Shown here piece by piece: positions 42,534 to 50,440 of a stretch of 64,000 nucleotides of DNA (within the stretch, counting starts at the first letter, position 1; each line of letters starts with the position of its first letter). The translations under genes were made by a program, and so were the position numbers. Below the pieces are notes generated by a model that made no database searches, was not told the DNA's origin, and saw nothing but the letters and a program-made list of their open reading frames with translations. The stretch comes from an uncultured Prevotellaceae bacterium (GTDB taxonomy: Bacteria > Bacteroidota > Bacteroidia > Bacteroidales > Bacteroidaceae): contig ONFE01000007.1 in the NCBI GenBank assembly GCA_900316985.1, positions 43,628 through 107,627 on the forward strand. Reading direction: 5' to 3'.

Positions 42534-45289
42534 AAACCTTGCGCATTTTCTCGGGGCGCAATGCCCTCCGCGTGTTTATGCTACTGGCATTCTTCACTCT
42601 TCATTCTTCGCTCTTCACTCTGAAGGCCCAGACCATCGGCGACGCCTTCTATGTCTATCGCAACGACGGTCAGTTCAACGCTTTCTTCCGCGACGAGGTG
42701 CAGCGCATAGACTACAGTTACGAGGATGCCGACGGCAACCGCTACGACGAAATCGTCACCCAGCTGGTCTACACCGCTGATAGCGTCTACAAGATTCCGT
42801 TGGCCGCTATAGACAGTGTCAGCTTTGTTCAGCCCGAAACCATATATAAGCAGGACGCCATCCCGTTAACAGGTACTCTGTTCGACTACTTGATAAGTGC
42901 CGACGGCATGACGCTGACATTCGACAGGAGCCTTCCTGCTGGTCTGATTCCCAAAATAGACGAGCGGATAGTCACCATGGAACTGACAGAGAAATTGCCT
43001 TATGGCTTTGCCGGTATCGTAACTAATGTCGCTACTTTGTCTTCAGGCATAGAAGTCATCTGTGACAGTATTGACCTTGATGAAGTTGTGGAGCGTTTCT
43101 ATGGAGTGGTAGCATACGGAGGTGATGAGTCATATTACTCTTCTTCCTCAAAGGATGCTTCTGCAGGAAAGGCCCGTTACTTTGCGCCTAAAAGAGCTTT
43201 CTCAGTAGTCCGTTTTTATGAACTGCCCAATACTCCAATCAACATACCAATAGACATTTCTGCCTACATCACAAAGAAATCAATCTACGACATCAACGGT
43301 AAGGCTGAGATAAACGTCAATATCAGACCTCAGACCAAGGCAAAGATTACACTTGTCATCGACGGATTACGCTCACGTACAGATGTGCTTCTCACCTGCA
43401 AGCTCGTGACTTCCACGCGATTTGATATATGTGGTGAGGCCAGCAAAGACATGAAGTTGAACCTGCTTCCCAACAACGGAAACTATAAGGGACCATGGGG
43501 CATTCCCCTATATTTCGCCATCGGGCCGAAACTTGAATTCGGTGGTGAAATGGTTGCCGGATTTACGGCAGACGCAACTATAGACGTTGTTTCTGACATC
43601 ACATATTATCCTGTCTCTGCTATCGTGGCTGCTCTCTCGCCTTTAATCAACACGGTAACGGGCAGAGTGAACATAAGTGGCTTCAATCTCAGTTTCGACC
43701 AGGTGGGAGCCCGTGGCAACCTGAAACTTGGTCCTTATTTCCGTGCTGGTGTGTCGTTAGGAACTCATGAAAGAGGATGGATTGGATTGGAGGCCGACGG
43801 TGGTGCAAAGTGCGATGTGAACTTTATCTTCGACATAGCCCGTCTGAGGGAGGCTGATCTCAACACGGCTCTTTACGACGAACTTAAGAGCATCTGTAAT
43901 ATAGAGGCCAAGCCGTATTGGGGAATTCATTTTATGGCCAGTGCCAAAGACGACAGATACACGTTTAAGGTTGGCCCGGAATTTGACAAGTTCGGGTCAT
44001 GGTTCAAGGGTGGACTGCTGCCATCCTTTGAAGACACAAGACTTTCGCATTCTTCAAGAGGAAAAACAAGTGCCGATGCTTCAACAAAGATTTCGGGTGC
44101 TTGCCCCATTCCCTATTCTGTGGGCTTCTCGCTGTTCGATGCCGATGGCAACAAGGTGCAGCAGCCAGTATATCATTGTGAGAAATACTCTGTGTTCAAT
44201 TCTTTCCCCTCCTATAAGGGAAACTTTGACAATTTAAGCACAGGCGGTTTCTACACGGTCTATCCTACAGTAAGGCTCTTTGGCTACAATATGCTGGCCT
44301 CGCCCAGTGCAAACCTTCGCATGGATTGCCCCGTCAGCCTCTCTGACTTCAAAGTCACCGACAAGAAGCACCAACAGAGTGGATTCACACATAATGGCCG
44401 CCAATACGACTACCGCTTCGATGTGTCTGTAACGGCGACTCTCGACGAAGATGCTACGAATATTTCCGACTGGGGATATGCCTACCTTGACCCCTACGGG
44501 CAGGAGGCCCTCATCTCGCTGAAGCAGTTCGGGCGTTCCTACACAGACACACGCTATGCCTATTTCCGCAATGAGCCAAAGTCCACTTGTACGCTCTATG
44601 GTTACGTGATATATTCTGGCAGCACTGAACCTGTCTATGGTGAACCTGTTGACTATCCGCTTGAATTTACAGAATTTTCCTGTCCCGACGATCACCACCC
44701 GCACATGATAGACCTCGGGCTGCCCTCCGGCACCAAGTGGGCATGCTGCAACGTGGGGGCATCAGCGCCAGAGCAGTACGGCAGTTACTTCGCCTGGGGC
44801 GAGACGTCGCCGAAGAGCGTGTACAATGATGTTTCTTATTCCTATTACACGGGGCAGGACACTGATGGAGACGGATGGATAGATGAAAACTCTTCTGTGG
44901 TAAACATCGGCTCCGACATAGCGGGAACAAGCTACGATGCCGCCACTGCCAACTGGGGCAGCCCGTGGGTAATGCCAAGCAAGGAGCAGATGGATGAACT
45001 TGCAAATAGCTGCACTTCAGAGTGGACTACCGAGAACGGCGTAAACGGCAGACGGTTCACCGGTTCTAACGGTGCCTCCATTTTCCTTCCCGCCGCAGGC
45101 TACCGCTGGGAAGACGACTTGTACTACGCTGGCTCGCGCGGCTACTACTGGTCGTCGTCGCTCTACGAGTCGGGCATGCGCAGCGCTTGGAGCCTCTACT
45201 TCGGCAGTGGGAGCGTGTATGGGAGCGTGTACACGCACAACTACGCCCGCATCCGCGGTCGGTCTGTGCGCCCCGTGCGCAAGAACTGA
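42530..45289 (+). CDS. Large surface protein with C-terminal FISUMP (C-type-lectin-like) domain
   Basis: 919 residues. The signal peptide (MLLAFFTLHSSLFTLKAQ) is partly encoded by a TTCACTC-type repeat (42589-42621). A long beta-rich central region follows. From about residue 725 comes a FISUMP domain: MIDLGLPSGTKWACCNVGA, YGSYFAWGETSPK, WVMPSKEQMDELANSC, GASIFLPAAGYRW, YYWSSSLYESG and SVRPVRKN. In Bacteroidetes this domain is a frequent target of diversity-generating retroelements; no reverse transcriptase is in this window. Probably a surface ligand-binding protein. Confidence 0.82.
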   Translation: MKTLRIFSGRNALRVFMLLAFFTLHSSLFTLKAQTIGDAFYVYRNDGQFNAFFRDEVQRIDYSYEDADGNRYDEIVTQLVYTADSVYKIPLAAIDSVSFVQPETIYKQDAIPLTGTLFDYLISADGMTLTFDRSLPAGLIPKIDERIVTMELTEKLPYGFAGIVTNVATLSSGIEVICDSIDLDEVVERFYGVVAYGGDESYYSSSSKDASAGKARYFAPKRAFSVVRFYELPNTPINIPIDISAYITKKSIYDINGKAEINVNIRPQTKAKITLVIDGLRSRTDVLLTCKLVTSTRFDICGEASKDMKLNLLPNNGNYKGPWGIPLYFAIGPKLEFGGEMVAGFTADATIDVVSDITYYPVSAIVAALSPLINTVTGRVNISGFNLSFDQVGARGNLKLGPYFRAGVSLGTHERGWIGLEADGGAKCDVNFIFDIARLREADLNTALYDELKSICNIEAKPYWGIHFMASAKDDRYTFKVGPEFDKFGSWFKGGLLPSFEDTRLSHSSRGKTSADASTKISGACPIPYSVGFSLFDADGNKVQQPVYHCEKYSVFNSFPSYKGNFDNLSTGGFYTVYPTVRLFGYNMLASPSANLRMDCPVSLSDFKVTDKKHQQSGFTHNGRQYDYRFDVSVTATLDEDATNISDWGYAYLDPYGQEALISLKQFGRSYTDTRYAYFRNEPKSTCTLYGYVIYSGSTEPVYGEPVDYPLEFTEFSCPDDHHPHMIDLGLPSGTKWACCNVGASAPEQYGSYFAWGETSPKSVYNDVSYSYYTGQDTDGDGWIDENSSVVNIGSDIAGTSYDAATANWGSPWVMPSKEQMDELANSCTSEWTTENGVNGRRFTGSNGASIFLPAAGYRWEDDLYYAGSRGYYWSSSLYESGMRSAWSLYFGSGSVYGSVYTHNYARIRGRSVRPVRKN

Positions 45290-45296
45290 AAAGGGG

Positions 45297-45331
45297 AAGC
45301 CCCCTCCAACCTCCCCCGAAGGAGGAGGCTT
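45297..45331. repeat. GC-rich palindromic repeat after the FISUMP gene
   Basis: AAGCCCCCTCCAACCTCCC followed by CCGAAGGAGGAGGCTT, directly after the stop codon, in the same subtype as the coding copy at 19201-19242. Confidence 0.6.
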
Positions 45332-45371
45332 AAAAAAGAGGCAGTTTTATTGATTACTATCCCTAATTATT

Positions 45372-45407
45372 CCCCGGCTTCACTTGTTGGAGTCGGGGAT
45401 TTCTTTT
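45372..45407 (+). terminator. Intrinsic terminator after the FISUMP gene
   Basis: CCCCGGCTTC pairs with GGAGTCGGGG (10 bp, two G-U) around ACTTGTT, followed by ATTTCTTTT. Confidence 0.7.
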
Positions 45408-45443
45408 AACTAGAAAGATAATTGGATGAAATAGTACTAAAAG

Positions 45444-45475
45444 TTTGGAAGTATAAAATTTTATACCTATCTTTG
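45444..45475 (+). promoter_or_regulatory. Promoter of the DUF4160/DUF2442 pair
   Basis: TTTG 45444-45447, a 20 bp spacer, TATCTTTG 45468-45475, 17 bp before the start codon. Confidence 0.75.
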
Positions 45476-45492
45476 CGGCAAAAAGGTTAGAT

Positions 45493-45726
45493 ATGCCGAC
45501 TTTGTTGATTATATTTGGAATAAGGTTTTACTTCTATTTGGATGAGCATTTGCCAATTCATGTTCATGTGGCTTGTAATGGCAAGAAAGCCAAGATTGAG
45601 CTTGAGCCGGAGATACGAGTGATATATAATCATGGATTGAAAGAGCAGGAAATGAAAAAGGCTCTTGATACGTGTGTGGCATACAAAGAAGATTTTATCA
45701 GTGAGTGGCACAAGAGATTTGGATAA
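45493..45726 (+). CDS. DUF4160 family protein
   Basis: A 77-residue protein with the DUF4160 layout: FGIRFYFYLDEHLPIHVHVA, an acidic strand (KAKIELEPEIRVI) and a C-terminal helix ending SEWHKRFG. It pairs with the DUF2442 gene 17 bp downstream under one promoter, a combination seen widely and often suspected to be a toxin-antitoxin-like or stress module. The biochemical role is not established. Confidence 0.85.
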   Translation: MPTLLIIFGIRFYFYLDEHLPIHVHVACNGKKAKIELEPEIRVIYNHGLKEQEMKKALDTCVAYKEDFISEWHKRFG

Positions 45727-45743
45727 TTCAAACATTGTAGATT

Positions 45744-46160
45744 ATGGAGCAGATTAAGAATTTATGGTTTGATGCTGACCGTATTTATATGAGGTCTTCT
45801 GAGGGGAGGGTGCTTAGTCGTCCCCTGAAAGCATATCCGGAATTGGAGGAGGCTACCGTTGAACAGCGTAACGATTTCACGATTGATGAGGACGGAATGG
45901 CTGTAAGATGGGAAACTCTGGATGCGGACATGCACATATCGAGTTTCTATGAAACCTCGGAACCTAACGAAGAGAATGAGGTCGGTGCGATGTTTAAGCG
46001 CTTCCCCTGGCTGAATGTTTCAGAGGTGGCCCGTTATCTTGGTATCAACAAGAGTCTTTTGGCCCGTTACATTTATGGCATCTCAAAGCCTAGCGAGCAG
46101 CGGGTTCAGCAAATACGCGAAGCTTTTCATGCTTTGGGTAAAGAACTGCAGAGCGCCTAA
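45744..46160 (+). CDS. DUF2442 domain protein with C-terminal helix-turn-helix
   Basis: A 138-residue protein. The DUF2442 part (about 1-75) has IKNLWFDADRIYMRSSEGRV and a WETLDADMHISSF end. The C-terminal part (about 92-135) carries an XRE-like HTH (VSEVARYLGINKSLLARYIY, then GISKPSEQRVQQIREAFHAL). The HTH suggests autoregulation of the two-gene unit, which is an inference. The AT-rich noncoding stretch up to ffh begins after it; 46161-46494 shows only a TATATTTG box at 46219-46226 and no credible gene. Confidence 0.8.
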   Translation: MEQIKNLWFDADRIYMRSSEGRVLSRPLKAYPELEEATVEQRNDFTIDEDGMAVRWETLDADMHISSFYETSEPNEENEVGAMFKRFPWLNVSEVARYLGINKSLLARYIYGISKPSEQRVQQIREAFHALGKELQSA

Positions 46161-46494
46161 TAGTCACAGTGAATCCGCTTTTTTCTCTTTCCGTCCAAAC
46201 TCATTGGGCGGATTTCATTATATTTGCATTGGGACGAAAATCTGCAAAAATCCGGCAAAAATGTTTTAGGGGCGGTATGTTAGGCTTAAAGGGAAGATTT
46301 GTGTTTGATTTTTGAAGATTTTTGTTCCATTGTCGAAACGTAAAGAAAATTCTGAATTTTGGTGGGCTGAGACTTGCGCGAGAATCAGGAAGCGTGGTTT
46401 TGGTGGTGAATTTGCGAGTTTTGAAGAGTTGTTTGCAACTTGTTGATAATGAAAATTTTAGGAAGAGAAAGCGGTGTTTTGGCTTTCTCTTCAA

Positions 46495-46692
46495 ATCATC
46501 TGAACTTTAATTGATAGGCTTTTGGACTGTAATTGGGGCTTAATTACAGTTCAAATGAACTTTATCCGGACTTTAAATGATTATCTTTTGAAGTTTAAAA
46601 GCCTATTATTTGAACTTTAAAAGCCTGTCTTTTGATGGGCGGAAGCACTTTTTCTGCGGTTTAAAAGTTCATTAGCTGTTGGAAAACCCGTT
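46495..46692. repeat. Degenerate tandem array of nine 22 bp units (noncoding)
   Basis: Dividing this stretch every 22 bp from 46495 aligns a core TTTTGAACTTTAAAAGCC across units. The best ones begin at 46495, 46583 and 46605, and the others keep TG or CG at positions 7-8 and an A-run at positions 15-18. Inverted copies also occur (GGACTGTAATT against AATTACAGTTC, 46524-46549). No spacer-like unique sequence is present. Confidence 0.65.
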
Positions 46693-46745
46693 TACTTTTT
46701 CTATTTCATCTCGGATTGTTGATGAGGAAATGTAAGAATAATTGA

Positions 46746-46780
46746 AAGCCCCTCCAAACCTCCCCAAAGGGGAGGCTTTT
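46746..46780. repeat. GC-rich palindromic repeat upstream of ffh
   Basis: CCTCCCC (46759-46765), AAA, GGGGAGG (46769-46775), then CTTTTCTT; its shape resembles an intrinsic terminator. Confidence 0.6.
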
Positions 46781-46934
46781 CTTAGCAGTCTTTTTCCTTA
46801 GTTTTCGATGATAAAAGAGAAGTATTGTATCCTTGCTTTCAATTGCACGAAAATTCTTCATTCTTCATTCTTAATTCTTAATTTTTTGTTGTACCTTTGC
46901 ACCCCGAAAAGATTTATTGCAATAAATAAGGTAT

Positions 46935-48299
46935 ATGTTTGAGAATTTAAGCGACAGACTTGAACGGTCGTTCAAGATACTGAAAGGTGAAGGAAGAATC
47001 ACAGAGATTAACGTTGCTGAGACCTTGAAGGACGTGCGCCGGGCGCTGCTCGATGCGGACGTGAACTATAAGGTTGCCAAGACCTTCACCGACACCGTGA
47101 AGCAGAAGGCTATGGGCATGAACGTGCTGACGGCCATCAAGCCCGGACAACTGATGGTGAAGATTGTTCACGATGAGCTGGCCGAACTGATGGGCGGCGA
47201 GACCGTGGGCCTGAAACTAGACGGCAAGCCGAGCATCATCTTGATGTCTGGTCTGCAGGGTTCGGGTAAGACTACGTTCTCGGGCAAACTGGCCAACATG
47301 CTGAAGACGAAGCAGAACAAGCGCCCGCTGCTGGTGGCTTGCGACGTTTATCGTCCGGCTGCTATCCAGCAGTTGCATGCTATCCAGCAGTTGCATGTGG
47401 TGGGTGAGTCCGTTGGCGTGCCCGTTTATTCGGAGCCCGAAAACAAGGACGTGATAGCCATTGCACAGAATGCCATCCGCGAAGCCAAGGCTAAGAACAA
47501 CGACGTGGTCATCATCGATACCGCTGGTCGTCTGGCCGTTGACGAGCAGATGATGAACGAGATTGCTTCGCTGAAGGAAGCCGTGAATCCCAACGAGACG
47601 CTCTTCGTGGTTGACTCGATGACCGGTCAGGATGCCGTGAACACGGCCAAGGAATTCAACGACCGCCTGGACTTCGACGGCGTGGTGCTGACCAAGCTTG
47701 ACGGTGATACCCGCGGCGGTGCTGCCCTTTCTATTCGCACGGTGGTGACGAAGCCCATCAAGTTTATCGGTACGGGCGAGAAGATGGAGGCCATCGATGC
47801 CTTCCACCCTTCGCGTATGGCCGACCGCATACTGGGCATGGGCGACGTGGTCTCTCTGGTGGAGCGCGCCCAGGAGCAGTACGACGAGGAGGAGGCAAGG
47901 AAGTTGCAGAAGAAGATCATGAAGAACAAGTTCGACTTCAACGACTTCTACAACCAAATCCAGCAAATCAAGAAGATGGGTAACCTGAAGGACCTGGCCG
48001 GCATGATTCCCGGCGTGGGCAAGGCCATCAAGGACGTGGATATCGACGACGATGCCTTCAAGTCGATTGAGGCCATCATCCAGAGCATGACGCCGAAGGA
48101 GCGCACCAATCCCGAGATTCTGAACACCAGCCGCCGCCAGCGCATCGCCAAGGGTTCGGGCACTAACATTCAGGAGGTGAACCGCCTGATTAAGCAGTTC
48201 GACCAGACGCGCAAGATGATGAAGATGGTGACCGGTGCAGGCATGAAAGGGATGATGAAGAGTATGCCCGGGATGCCTGGTATGCCGAAGATGAAGTGA
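46935..48299 (+). CDS. ffh: Signal recognition particle protein Ffh, with a 6-residue duplication
   Basis: A 454-residue SRP54-type GTPase that, with 4.5S RNA, targets nascent membrane proteins to the translocon. The N-domain is followed by the G-domain motifs GLQGSGKTTFSGKLA, DVYRPAA, VVIIDTAGRL and TKLDGDTRGG; the Met-rich M-domain ends MKGMMKSMPGMPGMPKMK. An exact 18 bp tandem duplication (47361-47396) repeats AIQQLH just after DVYRPAA, a normally length-conserved place. A TACCTTTG box lies at 46892-46899. The frame is intact, so a product would be made. Confidence 0.93.
   Translation: MFENLSDRLERSFKILKGEGRITEINVAETLKDVRRALLDADVNYKVAKTFTDTVKQKAMGMNVLTAIKPGQLMVKIVHDELAELMGGETVGLKLDGKPSIILMSGLQGSGKTTFSGKLANMLKTKQNKRPLLVACDVYRPAAIQQLHAIQQLHVVGESVGVPVYSEPENKDVIAIAQNAIREAKAKNNDVVIIDTAGRLAVDEQMMNEIASLKEAVNPNETLFVVDSMTGQDAVNTAKEFNDRLDFDGVVLTKLDGDTRGGAALSIRTVVTKPIKFIGTGEKMEAIDAFHPSRMADRILGMGDVVSLVERAQEQYDEEEARKLQKKIMKNKFDFNDFYNQIQQIKKMGNLKDLAGMIPGVGKAIKDVDIDDDAFKSIEAIIQSMTPKERTNPEILNTSRRQRIAKGSGTNIQEVNRLIKQFDQTRKMMKMVTGAGMKGMMKSMPGMPGMPKMK
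47361..47396 (+). repeat. Exact 18 bp tandem duplication in ffh
   Basis: GCTATCCAGCAGTTGCAT occurs twice in a row (47361-47378 and 47379-47396), adding AIQQLH in frame. Confidence 0.92.
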
Positions 48300-48351
48300 T
48301 GAGTGATGAGTGATGAGTGATAAGTGAACTTAGAAAACAAGATATTTGAAC

Positions 48352-49230
48352 ATGCAACTGATTGACGGAAAGGCCACTGCGGCCAAGATTAAGGAAGAGA
48401 TTGCCGAGGAGGTGAAGCAGATGGTGGCTGCCGGCGGCAAAAGACCTCATCTGGCTGCCATTCTGGTGGGCCACGACGGCGGTTCTGAGACATACGTTAA
48501 GAATAAGGTGCTGGCTTGCGAGGCCTGCGGCTTCACCTCAACGCTCATCCGCTTCGAGGATGACGTGAAGGAAGAGGAACTGCTCTCGAAGGTGCAGCAG
48601 CTCAACGAGGACAAAGACGTGGACGGCTTTATCGTTCAGCTGCCTCTGCCCAAGCATATCAACGAGCAGAAGGTAATCATGGCCATCGACTACCGCAAGG
48701 ATGTTGACGGGTTCCATCCCATCAACGTGGGCCGCATGGCTATCGGTCTGCCTTGCTTCATTTCGGCTACGCCGCTTGGCATCATCACCCTGCTGAAGCG
48801 CTATGGCGTGGAGACCAGCGGCAAGAAGTGCGTCATACTTGGCCGTTCAAACATCGTGGGCAAACCCATGGCCCAGCTGATGATGCAGAAGCAGTATGGC
48901 GATGCCACGGTGACCGTGTGCCACTCTCACTCGAAGACCTTGAAGGAAGAGTGCCGCGAAGCCGACATCATCATTGCCGCCATCGGCAGTCCGAATTTCG
49001 TGACGGCTGACATGGTGAAGGAGGGCGCCACGATTATCGACGTAGGTACCACCCGAGTTCCCGATGCAACCCGCAAGAGCGGATTCCGCCTGAATGGCGA
49101 CGTGAAGTTCGACGAGGTTGCCCCGAAGTGCTCGTTCATCACACCCGTGCCGGGCGGCGTGGGTCCGATGACCATCTGTTCGCTGATGAAGAACACGCTG
49201 GCCGCTGGAAAGAAAGAGTATTATAAATAA
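48352..49230 (+). CDS. folD: Bifunctional methylenetetrahydrofolate dehydrogenase / cyclohydrolase
   Basis: A 292-residue enzyme of one-carbon metabolism. [39 protein letters not shown] (the YxxxK motif), [27 protein letters not shown] and [19 protein letters not shown] are all diagnostic. ATG 48352 is preferred over a TTG at 48346. The short gap after ffh contains a GAGTGAT tandem repeat (48297-48327). Confidence 0.95.
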   Translation: MQLIDGKATAAKIKEEIAEEVKQMVAAGGKRPHLAAILVGHDGGSETYVKNKVLACEACGFTSTLIRFEDDVKEEELLSKVQQLNEDKDVDGFIVQLPLPKHINEQKVIMAIDYRKDVDGFHPINVGRMAIGLPCFISATPLGIITLLKRYGVETSGKKCVILGRSNIVGKPMAQLMMQKQYGDATVTVCHSHSKTLKEECREADIIIAAIGSPNFVTADMVKEGATIIDVGTTRVPDATRKSGFRLNGDVKFDEVAPKCSFITPVPGGVGPMTICSLMKNTLAAGKKEYYK

Positions 49231-49278
49231 AAGCCCACCCCGTCCCTTCCAAAGGGAGGGGGAGAACCTTAAGAGATT

Positions 49279-49458
49279 ATGACTGCTCAAGAATATTATG
49301 AGCGTGGCAATGCGTTCCGCAAGCAGAGCCTGTGGCATGAAGCCATCAACTGCTATATCGAGGCCATCAAGCTCGACCCCGACAGTCCGGCTGTCGAGGC
49401 CAAGCAGATGCTCGACGACATCATGGCTTTCTACTGCAAGGATATGTATAATCCTTAA
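49279..49458 (+). CDS. Small TPR-like protein
   Basis: A 59-residue protein beginning MTAQEYYERGNAFRKQSLWH and continuing EAINCYIEAIKLDPDSPAV, a single tetratricopeptide unit, then LDDIMAFYCKDMYNP. It lies between folD and the DUF3667 gene, 11 bp from the latter's start, on the same strand. Clear TPR consensus residues make it a real gene despite its size. It follows a GC-rich palindrome at 49231-49265. Confidence 0.75.
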   Translation: MTAQEYYERGNAFRKQSLWHEAINCYIEAIKLDPDSPAVEAKQMLDDIMAFYCKDMYNP

Positions 49459-49469
49459 TCATTACGAAG

Positions 49470-50354
49470 GTGCTGGAGGAGCTGAAGGAGAAATACCGCC
49501 GTTTCCAGGAGTGGCAGCAACAACCCCATCAGGTGAAGCCACTCTCTGACAAGGAGCACGACTGTGCCACCTGCGGCACCCACTATCAGGGCAACTATTG
49601 CCCACGTTGCGGACAGTCGGCGTCGATAGGTCGCTACTCGTTCAAGAATGCCCTGCTTCTGTTTCTCGACGTGTGGGGACTTGGCAACCGCGGTATGTTC
49701 CGTTCGCTCCGCGACTTGGTGTTGCGCCCCGGCTACATGATACGCGACTATCTCAGCGGAATGCAGATGGCCTATTTCCCGCCGTTCAAGATGCTCTTCC
49801 TGCTCATTGCTTTCTCCGTTCTGGTCGACACAGGCCTGAACATCAAGGGCGAGAACCGTTGGGAGAAGTTCGATGTGCAGTATGCCTCCGGCATGAACTT
49901 TGCCAATTCTCAAAAGACCGACCCTTCAGCCAGTGAAAAGGAAAAGCAGGAAGCTGCCTTGGCTTCTAAAATTATGGATTATGCCAAGATAGCCTATGAA
50001 TGGATGGAAAACCACCAAAGCATCATTCAAATCTTCTGGCTGCTGTTGCTGTCGGGTCCCCTCTATTTCCTTTTCCGCCATAGTCCCGCCTTTCCCACCA
50101 TCCGTTATTCAGAATTTTTCGTGGCGTTGGTATATACCAACAACCTGTTAATCATAGCCTCCATTTTTTGCGGTTTGCTTTGTCTGGGTGTTACCGTAGA
50201 ACTTTTGTGCTGTGCCCTCACCTTTATTCCCCTGAAGCAGTTGTCGGGCTTCAGCTATTTGCGCACGATAACCAATGTCGTGCTGGCCGTTGCCCTCGTG
50301 GCTTTAGTTCTCGTGATAGTGTCGGCAGCATTTTTTTTCATTCACTTTGGGTAA
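49470..50354 (+). CDS. DUF3667 domain-containing membrane protein
   Basis: A 294-residue protein. An N-terminal zinc ribbon (CATCGTHYQGNYCPRCGQ, about 32-49) is followed by YSFKNALLLFLDVWGLGNRG and LRPGYMIRDYLSGMQMAYFP, both typical of DUF3667, then at least four hydrophobic helices. A GTG at 49470 is the only reasonable start. The function is unknown. It shares the strand and tight spacing with the small TPR gene. Confidence 0.85.
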   Translation: MLEELKEKYRRFQEWQQQPHQVKPLSDKEHDCATCGTHYQGNYCPRCGQSASIGRYSFKNALLLFLDVWGLGNRGMFRSLRDLVLRPGYMIRDYLSGMQMAYFPPFKMLFLLIAFSVLVDTGLNIKGENRWEKFDVQYASGMNFANSQKTDPSASEKEKQEAALASKIMDYAKIAYEWMENHQSIIQIFWLLLLSGPLYFLFRHSPAFPTIRYSEFFVALVYTNNLLIIASIFCGLLCLGVTVELLCCALTFIPLKQLSGFSYLRTITNVVLAVALVALVLVIVSAAFFFIHFG

Positions 50355-50440
50355 GATAAGTCCTGACTGTAAATTCTGCAAGTTTGTCGGGGCCAAGAAG
50401 GATACTAATTCATTACTATTAATACTAACAACAACTTATT

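Noticed and set aside
42530-45289. Complete diversity-generating retroelement
   Set aside because: Only a target-like domain is present; no reverse transcriptase or template repeat lies within the window.
46201-46510. Overlapping small frames on both strands between the DUF2442 gene and the 22 bp array
   Set aside because: AT-rich, low-complexity products without recognisable domains or consistent start signals.
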